Positions 34,793 to 47,314 of a stretch of DNA of 59,769 nt are shown here, one piece after another (the first letter of the stretch is position 1; each line of letters begins with the position of its first letter). The position numbers and the translations under genes are program-made. The notes beneath the pieces are model-generated. The model saw only the letters and a list, made by a program, of their open reading frames with translations, was not told the DNA's origin and ran no database searches. Where the stretch lies: the NCBI GenBank assembly GCA_025526935.1, contig JAHLKD010000151.1:1-59769 (forward strand), read 5' to 3'. Source of the DNA: Cladochytrium replicatum (Eukaryota > Chytridiomycota > Chytridiomycetes > Cladochytriales > Cladochytriaceae).

Positions 34793-37047
34793 ATGCACGA
34801 AAGATCAGCGACTGCAACGGAGCCAGAGGGGTTTCTTCCAACGCTGCTGAGAAACGACCCCCTGATCATGCGACGGGATGTTCGACAATTGGTGACATTG
34901 GGAGCCTGCGGAGACTGGGTACAAAAAATCAACTCTTGCGTGTTCATACTATCCTCACCATAAAAATAATAACCCCAGATACGGCGATCGCGAAAGAATC
35001 TCCTTGAATCGCTTGCGAAGGAGCCTGTACCAAGTACAGCGATGGGTCCGCATCCACAGAAAACTACCAACGAAAGCTTTAGGATCTTCACTGAGCTAAA
35101 GAGGATCGAGATAGCCAGACTCGAGAAGCGATTTGAAAAGCGTGCCGCAAAGCTGCTTCCATACAAGTACACGAGAAGCGTCCCAATGTATGGGACAAGT
35201 CCTCGAGTCATGCTGGTCAAAAACGTACCTCTTTAAAACAAGTTTGAAAGCCGCGGGATTTTGTTAATTTCTTTCTATTCTAGCACTCCCAAGCTTACTT
35301 GTGCTCGCTTCCACCCATCGCCCCAGCAGCGCGCGGATCAAATTCGCAACCCGATGCACAGATGCAGACGTTGCAATCAGATGAAGGGAAGAATAGTGCC
35401 GGAGTGAGAGACGCAGGACCTGAGCAGAGCTATCAAAGGGATCTGAGATCTCTAGAGAGAGCCACAGTGGCTCGAAAACGAAGACGAAGAGCAAATCAAG
35501 AAGGGCAAAAAACGAGTTCCGAAGCCGCTTCTATGAAACCCTCTGATACCAACCATGATAGCTTGGAACCTGAGCCATGGGTACAGCAAGATGACCAGAG
35601 ATCCTCTAAAGGTGGAACAAATGACGGGATCAGGCGAGGAATGGGTATCGAGAGGCAGAAATCTGGCATTACCGTCTTCCCCATTGAAGACATGCTACGT
35701 TCCTCAAAGAGCCGCACCTTTGGAGACATCGTTTCAGCAGTACTTCCAGATACCACCAGCGTTCGCACAAGTACGTGTGCGGAACCGTCGTTCAATCACA
35801 TGGGTTGTGGGCTACAACGAACATAGGGCACCAGACCGTGAATTGCAGCACCAGAGAAGAAGCAGCGTATCCAATTATCCTGCAAGCACGACGAAAGATT
35901 CGATTAGAGCTGACGGAATACAGTCCGACCTCACCGCACACCCATTTTCACCGCCATCGCAGGGAGTCGCTGTTCGTGAGCAAGCAGCACTGCGAGAGAC
36001 CAGAATTCTACGGACGTTCGACATGATGTCTCGCAAGTTGAAATCTATGGAAAACACCTCACGCTCTGCAATTATGGACACATCCAACACGGTCTCTCGA
36101 AAATCTTCTTTGGCTCAAGATCGCTCTTCGGTGAGTATCTTCTTCCTTTTTGACTCCCATATTCTTTATTTTTCATCATCAATTCAAAAATAAACATTCA
36201 GCGGCGAGGTACTATGAAAGCCCTTCGAAAGGGACTTCAAGGAGGCAAGCAGGACTTCCTCCGGAGCCTACTTGATGATACAAACGTCCTCGACGATTCA
36301 ACCAGAGAACGGATGATGTTGCTCGCCGATCGTTTGTTCTTGGGCAGAGAGGTAGTAGGGATCTCAGAACTAGGTGAAATGCTCCACGCTGCAAACAACG
36401 ACCGCGGGGGTATTTCCTCCCAAGAGACCGACTACGTCTTGAAGGTAGTCCTCCAAAAATGTTTGTTTCGCACTGCATGAATTCAAACTTGTGTGTGATG
36501 CATGCAGGTGTTTGAGCTCGTAAACGGCGATATGGTGGACAAAGATGAGTTCTGTTTGATAGCGAGTCTCGCTGAGCGTATGACCATGCTCGACAAATCC
36601 GTGCGTACGAGCTTTTACAATACTGACTTTGCAAAGCTGGAGCGCAACATTCGCGGATACAAAAAGTTGTATTACGTGTATGGAACATCCGAAAATTCGA
36701 CAGGCACAAGCGGCAGCGACGGCAGGATGACGGTTTCTGATTTTAAGGCCACGCTGAGATCCGCTGGGCTGGACGATGTCGATATGCAAGCTGTTTTCAA
36801 AGCGTTGAACATGCCCGGATCAAGCAATAATGCGATAGATGAGGACCATGAAAATGAACCAGTCAATTTCTTCAATTTTTTGAGCTACATCCCTTTCTTT
36901 GTAAGACTGCATGACTTGATCGTGACGAATCCTTTGTCTGGTCCAGACAGCCAAACGCCGGGCGAGTGCGATGAGCAGAATCGAATGGGAGAGGTACAGC
37001 GTCGCAGGTCTTCGCTCTTCCAAACCCTCAATGTAAAAGACAAGTGA
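34793..37047 (+). CDS. EF-hand-like protein of unknown function
   Basis: Six exons (34793-34918, 34979-35224, 35284-35774, 35827-36130, 36202-36444, 36508-37047) give 649 residues in one frame. The N-terminal third has a basic helical region (RIEIARLEKRFEKRAAKLLPYKY) and RRDVRQLVTLG; the middle is Ser/Arg/Gln-rich. Residues ~390-620 form a helical domain with paired EF-hand-like patterns (DYVLKVFELVNGDMVDKDEF, GSDGRMTVSDFKATLRSAG), though most calcium ligands are not canonical. Layout resembles calmodulin-like scaffold proteins of flagellate lineages, but I cannot name it. The third splice site is uncertain: the strong GTACGT at 35771 breaks frame, and GTGTGC at 35775 keeps it. Confidence 0.6.
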
Positions 37048-37120
37048 CGTGAAACTGCGGAAGATTTTCCGATCGTTTGTAAGACAAGAGACTCATATCA
37101 TGTGTGCAAAAGTGGGGTGC

Positions 37121-39456
37121 TCAGCTGATTGCATAACGTTCGAGATTCGTTTTCCAGTCTCCACCAGGTTTTTCTCGCTTTACAACAGCTCTGCACATTG
37201 GACACGTGTCCTTCTCTCGTTGTAGCCAATCAAGAGCGCACCAAAAATGAAATCGGTGGGTGCACGGAAGTACCACCAGCCTTTCTTGGCTCAGTGATTC
37301 CAAGCAAACACCTACGGACAAAGTCAATCTTTCCTATTTTTCACAAATATTGTGTGCACTCACTGCACTCGCTGTCCTTCTGGGAGGACTGAGGTGAGCT
37401 CAATTGCTTTCCTTTCTGGTCGACATCGCCATGGCCTTGGCCAATATCATCGTCTCGCCATAAAACATACACGTTTTCATTGAACGCAGTGTCCGCCTCG
37501 TACATCAGGCTTTCAAATTCGTCGATCTCTTCCGCCGAATATCCGAAGTCGTCGTCGCCACATGGATCGTCGTGATTTGAGCGTTGTGAGCCTGACAGTG
37601 CGAGGCTCTCGTAGTCTCGCACCTCTTCGTTGTTAAAGCACACGTCGTCATTGGAAGCGTGGGATTGAGACGATTGTGCATTTGCTCTAGCGTTTAGAGA
37701 CGGTCGATGTGAGCCGTTGTTGGGCAACGGGTGAGCTAGTGAAGTCCCCGCGACATGGGAAGTTCGGCGAGATGGTGTCACCGTATTTCGTGATGGTGCT
37801 GTTGTTGACAAGAATTGATTCGACTGCCGCGACTGAGACGGTCCTCCGAAGTGCATCGTTGGATTAGAAACCTTGCCGGGGGAGTGTTGATGGCTCCCTG
37901 CTCTCGCCGTAAACTGCTGTGATGGTTCTGCGGTGTTCTGTCGAATTGCTTCCACTTTGGGAATAATCTTATGCGATGGAATCGCTACTGGTCCGTTCGA
38001 CGGTCTATTTGCCGATCCGGCAAGAGTTGATGGTGGGTCTTGTCCAACAGAACTTGGAGAAGACCCAGTTGTTGACATAGCTTGACCGGGTCTTTGGGGC
38101 GAATTGAACCACATAGCACGGTTGGGAAAGGTTCGCGGAGACAGTCGAGTAAACTGGCCAAGCTGTGGTCCAGCTGGAAGGGGATATGTTCCGTTTGATG
38201 TAGCGCCAAAGTTCCCCAGAACATTGGGAGAGTTCGCTGCCACCACAATGTGCGAGTTTCCACCGGAAGATGCTGGTGGTATACTTGTGGTGTTGGATAG
38301 CCGACTTGGAGATGGCTGCTGTGAGGATGAAGATGAACTGGATATGCTACTCAAAGTTTGTTGAATGCCTGTCATTGTCTGCGAGCTTCCGCCAGGAAAC
38401 TGTTGGTGATTGACTTCGGCGTGCAGGTTCGATGATCGCAGGTGCGATGAAGAAGCTCTGTCGAACTGTCCCCTTGAATTGCGTTGCAAGGAGTCCAACT
38501 GTGAAGGTTGCGACGGCCCCACCACCCTGGATTCGGAGGAAACGCTTACGCCTTTTTCAAGGGAAGACGTTCAGCCCGAGTGGTTCTCTCAGCAATCAAT
38601 CCCTCACCCTGCCATTGTCCAAAGCTCGCCTGGGAACTGCTTGAGCTAGCTTGAGGAGTTATAGGTTGCGACAAACGAGAGGGTGGATTAAATGGGTTCG
38701 CTGTGAAATCCTCTTCTAACTGTTTTGCCGGTCGTTTTACACCTGTTACCCTCATTAGAACGCACGGATCTTGTGTCCTCAAGCTCCCTGCCGCTGCTGA
38801 ATCATTGACTGTGGGAAAATTATTGCGGGACATTGAGAAACGGTCCGCAAGTGTTGTTGGTCGCCTTCTGTCTGCAATAGCGTATTCCCTCATAAATTTC
38901 CCATCAGCGCTTTCTCTAGTATTGCTATCAGCTGGCCGCCCAGTGGTCTTCATTTGAGTGACAGTTGGAGTCGCTTTTTCATCGTCAGATTCATCTAATG
39001 AAATGACCTCAGGGTGGACCCGTCGCAGAGACACAATCGGTTGCTCTTGGTGAATGCCATAAAATCAATAACTGAAATCTCTTGGATTCCTAAGGTAATA
39101 CCTACCGGTCACTGAGTGGTGACGAGACGGACCGCCCGAAGAGTTGAACAGAAACGAGAGCTCTCGTGCAAGTCGTTCGTCCTCTGGAAAACAAACCACG
39201 TTGACAAAAGCAGATAAAGGAAAGAATTCACGGTGCCTTCAAGCTGCTTGATGCGCTCGAGTGCGAAACGAAGATCGTCGTCGTCGTCGTCCCCATTGTC
39301 GGACTGTTTCCGTGGAGATAGTGGGGGTTGAGCAGCAGCAATCTGTACGTCGTGCTGCTGACCGGTTCCGTGCAGAATGTAGTCCCAAACTGCCGCGCTC
39401 CTCTTCCTCCTGCCCCTTCCGCAACCGCTGAACCGTCTGCGTTCGCTGGAGGACAT
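37121..39456 (-). CDS. RING-H2 E3 ubiquitin ligase with long disordered N-terminus
   Basis: Five exons (39456-39237, 39183-39106, 39045-38608, 38551-37364, 37311-37121) code for 704 residues; the total is divisible by three only with these joins. The C-terminal 65 residues are a RING-H2: CSVC, then LPCTHRFHFWCALDWLQ and TCPMC, with the C3H2C3 ligands in order. The rest is Ser/Pro/Gln-rich and probably disordered, with acidic DDDDDD and SLDESDDE patches and an acidic segment before the RING (GYSAEEIDEFESLMYE). Intron 39236-39184 starts with GC (GAAG|GCACCG), a weak donor but the only one that joins IKQLE to EDERLAREL in frame. Substrates cannot be inferred. Confidence 0.8.
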
Positions 39457-39652
39457 TCTCGAAGAGGAAGAACAGCCCAATGCAATTGGGAAAGCGTTAA
39501 AAAATAAGAAATGAGAAATGAAGAAATAAAAGAAATAAGCGAATAAAGATATAAGAAATGCACTACTATTCCAGGCAGCAGCGAGAAATGCTTGCTTTTA
39601 TGCTTTACATGAATCCACCACATCCGTTGACCGGTGCACCCTGTGTCTCCCC

Positions 39653-41116
39653 ATGATGCAAACCAACACCAAATCCAAATCCAAATCTCTGTCCACCGCG
39701 ACAGAAGTTCCTCTCGGCGGTCTCGAGCGCCTGTTCACCATCTCAGAGAATGGGAACCACATCATCGCCCACAGTATGGCTCTTGATAGCCTTTCACCCT
39801 CTGCCGTGGACGACATTCCTCGCGCATTTCATCGCGTCGTTCAACGACATCCTCGAATGCGGTCTCTCCAGAACGACCCGCCCTTGACCATCAGAATACA
39901 GCCAGATGTGACGCTCAGCGAGATCCGCGACCTTGTCACCGTTTACAACGACATTGACAATTGGCAGTCTCACATTGAACAATGGTTCAACGTCGTGCGC
40001 GATCGGTCGAAAGAGCTTCCGTGCTTTCTCCACGTTCTGCTTCCCGTACACGGCGGATCGGACCGGTACACAAGGCTGATCTTGTACTCTGACCACATTG
40101 CGTCCGACGGCTTGTCGGGCCTGATCGTCCTCAATGATCTCCTGTGTGAGCTCGCGAACCCAGCGAACACCCCAGTGCAGCCCTACCATATCCTCCCTTC
40201 CGTCACCGCCCGGTTCCGCTCGACGTTCTCCAACTTCCAGCGTGTGCTCGAACGCATTCTGTTCGTCATCGTCCGTCCTATTGCTGTGTATGTTGTTAGC
40301 CACGAGAAGCCGACACTCGCCCTCGACCCGACCTCCGTAGACTTTGATCCCCGCAACCTCACATGTCAGGGTCAGTATGCAATGTTCGGCACAGGAACCG
40401 AAAAGGGTCTTTCAGCTGCTCTGTCAGCGTGCAGATCCCGCAGCCTCACCCTCATGGGCCCCATCATCGCCTGTGCAGCTCTCGCAGCTGCCCACTCCTC
40501 CTTTCAGCTCACGAATCGCCATTTTTCAATGTCACTCGAGGTGGACTATGATTTTCGCCGAAGGTTCCCAGAAAAGTCTTACCCGAATCCAGTCGGCATG
40601 AACTCTCTCATCGCCGCGCTCTCGTTCATCAAATCAGGCGTTGATCTCCCCAAAACCAAATTCTGGGCTTTTGCAAAGAAGGCCAAAAAGCATGCCGATG
40701 GCGCACTACGCTCGTTCCTCGACCAACGTATCAACATGCTCTACATTCACAAACACCTGAATTGCGTCGAAATGCAAAAGGGGAAAGGACCTGTATTCCC
40801 AAAGGCGTTCACTGCGGATCTGAGCATCTCGAATCTCACGGGCTACACTTTCCCCGAAACACACTTGATTGCGGAGCAGGAAGTCGCTATCAAGCATTTG
40901 CATTTCGTAAATTCTTTTCCCTTTATCGGGAATTCCGCAATCTTGTTCCTTGTTGGCGTTGCGGGTAAGATCCACTACGGGATCGCACACAGGCTGGAAA
41001 AGGAGACAGCGAAGAAGTTTTTCGATTCTTTTATGAGACTGGTTGAGGCGATCGGTACGGCCCGCGATGACGAGACTCTCAGCCAGTTTGCAGCGAGGAT
41101 TTTAGAGGATGTGTGA
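39653..41116 (+). CDS. HxxxDG acyltransferase (condensation / alcohol acetyltransferase fold), intronless
   Basis: A single uninterrupted 487-codon frame in a region where every neighbour has several introns. The motif YSDHIASDGLSG carries HxxxDG, the catalytic signature of the CoA-dependent acyltransferase superfamily (chloramphenicol acetyltransferase, condensation domains, alcohol acetyltransferase, PapA). It sits about one-third into the protein, as expected. Second-half features fit too: SLTLMGPIIACAALAAAH and a DYDFRRRFPEKSY segment in place of the usual DFGWG-like loop. It begins with a Lys/Ser-rich leader. The substrate is unknown; it may esterify an alcohol or a polyketide-like product. 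Lack of introns may reflect transfer or retroposition. Confidence 0.75.
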   Translation: MMQTNTKSKSKSLSTATEVPLGGLERLFTISENGNHIIAHSMALDSLSPSAVDDIPRAFHRVVQRHPRMRSLQNDPPLTIRIQPDVTLSEIRDLVTVYNDIDNWQSHIEQWFNVVRDRSKELPCFLHVLLPVHGGSDRYTRLILYSDHIASDGLSGLIVLNDLLCELANPANTPVQPYHILPSVTARFRSTFSNFQRVLERILFVIVRPIAVYVVSHEKPTLALDPTSVDFDPRNLTCQGQYAMFGTGTEKGLSAALSACRSRSLTLMGPIIACAALAAAHSSFQLTNRHFSMSLEVDYDFRRRFPEKSYPNPVGMNSLIAALSFIKSGVDLPKTKFWAFAKKAKKHADGALRSFLDQRINMLYIHKHLNCVEMQKGKGPVFPKAFTADLSISNLTGYTFPETHLIAEQEVAIKHLHFVNSFPFIGNSAILFLVGVAGKIHYGIAHRLEKETAKKFFDSFMRLVEAIGTARDDETLSQFAARILEDV

Positions 41117-41599
41117 TCACCATGTTCAAATTCGTTTGCCTCGACCAATAGCTCGAATTTGTTTTTTAAACGGTGAAAGCATGTGTAATACGAACTAACG
41201 TTTGCGCAGAGATGGCAAGGATACCATGTACTTCCGTTGAAATAAAATGTCTGAAGATTGAAGAATGCAATCGACCCAACCAAACACCTTTCAAACAACA
41301 TTTCTCCTCACTCTTTAATGCCGCTTAGCTGTTGATTACCCGGTGTGAATGCATTGGCTGCCGATCAAGATATTCTGCTTCTCATGTGCCTCGAGCAGAG
41401 AATCGCCCACGCTCAAATGGCTATGCCACGCACTTAATTGGTGGGAATCGAGCGGCGGGGAGCTAAAGAATACCGCATCAATTCTTGATAGACGAGCGAG
41501 TTTGGACACGTTGGTATATTTGGTGTGGTGGGCGAGGAGTGGACTGGAGCTCCGCCGTACAGAGAGTGCTAGGAACAATGCAAGTTCACAGGGGCACGT
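41117..41599. other. Intergenic, no gene seen
   Basis: 3' flank of the acyltransferase gene and left border of the transposon block. No supported feature. Confidence 0.45.
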
Positions 41600-42570
41600 T
41601 CACGGTTCTCGAATGGTGGAAGTTACTTGGCCCTGAGCTAAAATTGAAGTTTCTGAAGCGTTGGCCGTCGCTAGCGGATCGGGACCGGGTCGGCGTGCAG
41701 ATGCAACACGCTCGCGCCCCGAAATAACTAGTCGGGAAATCCTTGGAAGCTTTTCAAAGGTCACATCGCACCGATCAAACGCGTGCCCGATCACCCTGCA
41801 GCGCCCACACCATCGATCGTCTGGGGATCCCCACGCTAGCGGCCGCCGAAGGTCCGCAGGAGCGTGGTGACCATGTTTCACGAACGTAGCCTCGTCAGGG
41901 AAAACAAAGTATGCGCGCAGCAGATTTCGCTCTCCACTCGCATGCAACGGCACTTGCAGCCCCCACGGTCTGTCGCACTTCCTCAAGCTCGAGCGCATCC
42001 ACCCATGGGGCAATTCCAAAAAGCACTCGCTCGTATCCTTCGCGAACAGGTCCGACCGATCGTTCCGGACGGCACTCCTGCACCAGGACGCCTTCCTTCC
42101 GCAGATCATGTAGGGGACTGCCTGGGTCAGCGCCTTCGCCGCTTTTGACTGCGATAAGTTCCACTAGTGCGTCCCCCGGTGCTGATTCCGGTAAGGGATC
42201 ACTCGCATCATAGAGATCCCAAAGCTCATGGGGACCACGTCGGCTCCTTCCACCTCCATCTCCGCCGTCCCAGGTCTCCCTGTCCACGCATACATCAGGG
42301 TCGCCTCCATGCTTTCGATTGTCACCTTGCACGACACCTGATGGCACACCACCATGGCTCAGAGTCCAATGTGCGCATCTCGATCGATCCGCGGGCTCTC
42401 ACATATCCGAACGCTTTCTTGGCTTCTCCGGGCAAGGCAGTCGCATCAGCGACGTGTACCGGGTAGTCCCCGCCAGTCACGTTCGGAGCCATAAGCAATG
42501 TCACCCCCGCCCTCGGCGCCAAATCATGGGCAACGCGCACGCACTCCACCGGCGGCACCGCGCCTGACTC
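41600..42570 (-). mobile_element. Gag/ORF1-like retroelement relic with CCHC zinc knuckle
   Basis: The minus frame ending at 41600 contains WCGRCRVIGHAFDRC, an exact C-x2-C-x4-H-x4-C knuckle, preceded by RNLLRAYFVFPDEATFVKH and a Trp-containing linker, the usual end of a gag-like or LINE ORF1 protein. Upstream (to about 42570) the coding potential continues in other frames, so it is broken by indels. GC content is clearly higher than in the LINE block next to it, so it comes from a different element. No reverse transcriptase is attached. Confidence 0.5.
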
Positions 42571-42643
42571 GTCTCCAAATAATCCTAGGTAGCGCGATCA
42601 CATACCCCCGCGAGGTAAACATCTTCCAGCCATCCTTCCTTTT

Positions 42644-44446
<1,803 letters not shown>

Positions 44447-44448
44447 GC

Positions 44449-47077
44449 TTTTTTTTGAACTTCATAATATGTATCCATTGTCCAACCAATACATATCACC
44501 CGCTGGTGCAAAATCCAAATACAAGTGTAAAGATGCACGTAAATTGGCAGCACATGGGGAGCCGTGCGAGCCGTAGGAAAAGTAAAATGTTTCAAACACT
44601 AAGGCATATCCAAATCAACAAAAGCAGACAAGATAGAATCAGGAGCGGCAAACAAAACTAGGTTATAACCAAGACAGTTTGACCAAATGCAGTTAAGTGC
44701 ACGAAGAACAAGAACCCACTGGGAAAAAGCAGGCGAAGGATAAAAAGGCCGTGGTGAAAGCATATCAATTGCAGTGTCAAGAAGTAGGCGGGGATTGTCA
44801 GGTGGGCCCAAATCAAAACTAGCGGACAAACTAGCACGCAAATGTAGACACACAGAGACATGGGCTCGCAAAACTTCAGGGGCATCATGACAGTTCCTAC
44901 AATAAGGTCGGGGGTTTGGAAACAGGCAGCCAAGCCGATATAGCAGGAACAAACGAAGACATACTGTTGGGAGATGTTGGTGTGGGGGTAGCAACAAATG
45001 GTGGCGAAGTTTCAAATTGCGGACAGGGGCAAACGAAACTGCAATTGGTCCATTATGCGCAACAGCTAAGACTGAAAATGCAACATCAACGGATGAAGTG
45101 GGGCACAACAGGCATAGGAACGATGAGATCATTGTGACAAGCGGAAAAATAAGGAGATGAACCATAACCGACTGGAGATGACTGGAGATGACCGATAGAA
45201 TTGCAACACAGCAGCTGGAAACAGAGGGTTGGAATCACTAGACCAGCGAGCAAACATACGTGCCTGAAGGTACTTCAGCCTGAACTCAAAAGTAGGAATT
45301 TGCGCAAACAGCAACAAACCAACACGCGAAGTGGTATGGGCTAGCGAAAACAGACGACACAATGCATGATAACAAAAACGCTCAAGTACCTGAAGCTGAG
45401 CAGTGGAGGCCGAATAAGTGCTAAACCAAACTCAAGTGAAGGTCTAATAAAAGACAAAAACAACAACCTGGCAACACGAGGAGCAGACCCACCAAAGTAC
45501 GAGACATAAGGTGCAAAAAGATGCAATGAGGCACGAGCTTTCTCTAAGCGATGATCAATAGTTGCAGCAAGATCAAACCCTGCAATAGTAAAATAGTGAC
45601 CAAGGTATCTAAATGAAACCTTGACAGGAGGGCGGAGCCATGAAGCTTCAAGGGGGTGGGTTTTGAAGGTGAAAACACAAATGAGAAGCTAAAGCAAAAT
45701 CTTCAAAACTTTTCAATGCACGTTGGGCTTGCTCAGGGGTGGCAGAAAACAAAGCTATGTCATCAGCAAAAAACAACGAATTGAAAACAGGAGTGTTATA
45801 AGAAAACCTAGCAAGATGAGAGGATTCACGACGAAGGAGCTGCGAGGATTGATGAAAACTGAGTACAAGAACGGAGACAGAACAGAACCTTGAAAAAGAC
45901 CTCGTGGAAGCGAAAACAAATCAGAAGAACGATTCTCTATAACAACCTGAGAAGAACAACGATCAAACATACTCATCAAAACAGAGATCAAACGGTTTGG
46001 AATTCTGGGAAATTGACGAAGACGTTTCCACAAAAGAGGCCTATGCACAGTAACATACGCTGCTTTAATATCTAAGAAAGTAACACAATAAGGCAGAGCA
46101 GTGCGGGAAGCCCGTCGAAGGGTAGCATCTAATGCAAAAACACACTCAACACCTGAACGATTGGCCTGGAAACCAGCTTGGGCGGGATCAAGTTTACCAA
46201 CATGAGCTACAAGCATAGGAAGCAGGGTTCGCTCAAAGATTTTTCTATCAACATTGGTTAAAGTAATGGGGCGGTACTGACTAATATCACCAACGGAGCC
46301 CTTATTCTTCCAAACAGGTAACAACAAGCCAGCATTCCATGCAGAGGGCGACAAACCTGAACGGAAAATAGCGTTTGAAAGTTGAACAAAAAGGATAGCA
46401 ACATCAGAAGCTAACGGCTTAAATAACTCAGCTGGAATATGGTTTGGGCCAGGAGCACAGTTGTTTGGGGAAGAACGAATAGCACAAACAAAGTCACTAA
46501 CACTAACTGACACAGAATCATTCAGCGCATGTAGACGAACGTGTTCTGCACTGGCAGAGGATTGTGCAAACTGAGTCTGATAAACGGAGGCAAAGTGATT
46601 GCGATAATGAGATAAAGAGGCAGGATCAGACAATAAACCACTTGCAGCTGAGCGCCGTTGATGACACCTACGCGTGGTGGAAAGAACTTTGCTAACCTCG
46701 GTTAAAGAACTAGGAGAAGAACTAAACATATTGTCGCCAGAAGCCTCTCGAGCTCGCTGAGAAAGGGACCAAGTACGAAAAGCTTTGACACGCTCACGCG
46801 ATAGCCGGTCACGCTCCAAGCGGCAATACTCAACTAAAACAGGATCAGGATCATCACAGGAAGAAACAGCTAAATTGCTTATGAGCAAGTAAGTAGCTCC
46901 GTCGCAAGGCCACTAAATGCGGCGGCAACAATGGCAGGGCAGGGCGACGGCGAACTAAACTGGGGGGTCCAATGACACAAGCAGCACAGGAAGTAACAAA
47001 GGACAAAATAATATCCAATGCAGAGTCAATACATCCCTGTGCAACATCCAGAGACATTTGGGCAAAGGCGGGAGAAA
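44449..47077 (-). mobile_element. 5'-truncated, decayed LINE of a related but diverged family
   Basis: Starts in the middle of ORF2 (AFAQMSLDVAQGCIDSAL, equivalent to SRAVAQGAIDSAF in the neighbour), runs through the reverse transcriptase and the C-terminal zinc knuckle, and ends in a run of eight A on its sense strand (44456-44449). The 5' end directly abuts the poly-A tail of the LINE at 47078-52104; the 3' end directly abuts the GA tract of the fragment at 42644-44325. Confidence 0.85.
44599..47057 (-). pseudogene. LINE ORF2 remnant: reverse transcriptase and C-terminal zinc knuckle
   Basis: The longest frame, 46888-45755, has the RT fingers and palm: NHIPAELFKPL, VWKNKGSVGDISQYRPITL, DPAQAGFQANRSG, FLDIKAAYVTVHRPLLW and GLFQGSVLSPFLYSVFI. 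A frameshift near 45800 moves the catalytic SLFFADDIALF into the next frame. Later pieces include FRYLGHYF, LLFLSFIRPSLEFGLALI and, at the end (45165-44599), YRLGCLF...YCRNCHDAPEVLRAHVSVC, a CCHC-type knuckle. At least three frameshifts make it inactive. Amino-acid similarity to the neighbouring LINE is moderate, so it is an older or different subfamily. Confidence 0.85.
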
Positions 47078-47314
47078 TTTTTTTTTTTTTTTAACAATAT
47101 TATTATTTATTTTGCACATACAGTGCATAACAAAAAACAACACCCAAAGTGCCTTACAAGATGGTCATGGACCAGCACATAGGGAAGCGCGCGCAGCATA
47201 AGGAAAAGCAACAAAGCAAAACAGAGAATGTAAACTCAAACCTGTGGCTACCCGTCAGATACTGCTAAGGTGCCAAAAAAACAGGTGAGTAATAAATAAT
47301 GAGAAAAGAAAACG

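Noticed and set aside
34735-35220. Minus-strand 161-codon frame
   Set aside because: Overlaps the first two exons of the EF-hand-like gene, which join cleanly with consensus splice sites; the minus frame has no motif.
38104-38957. Plus-strand frames opposite the RING ligase gene
   Set aside because: Shadows of the Ser/Pro-rich coding region on the minus strand, which has a full gene model with a RING domain.
41895-42347. 150-codon minus frame as an independent gene
   Set aside because: Runs in a different frame over the gag-like relic; best read as broken coding sequence of that element.
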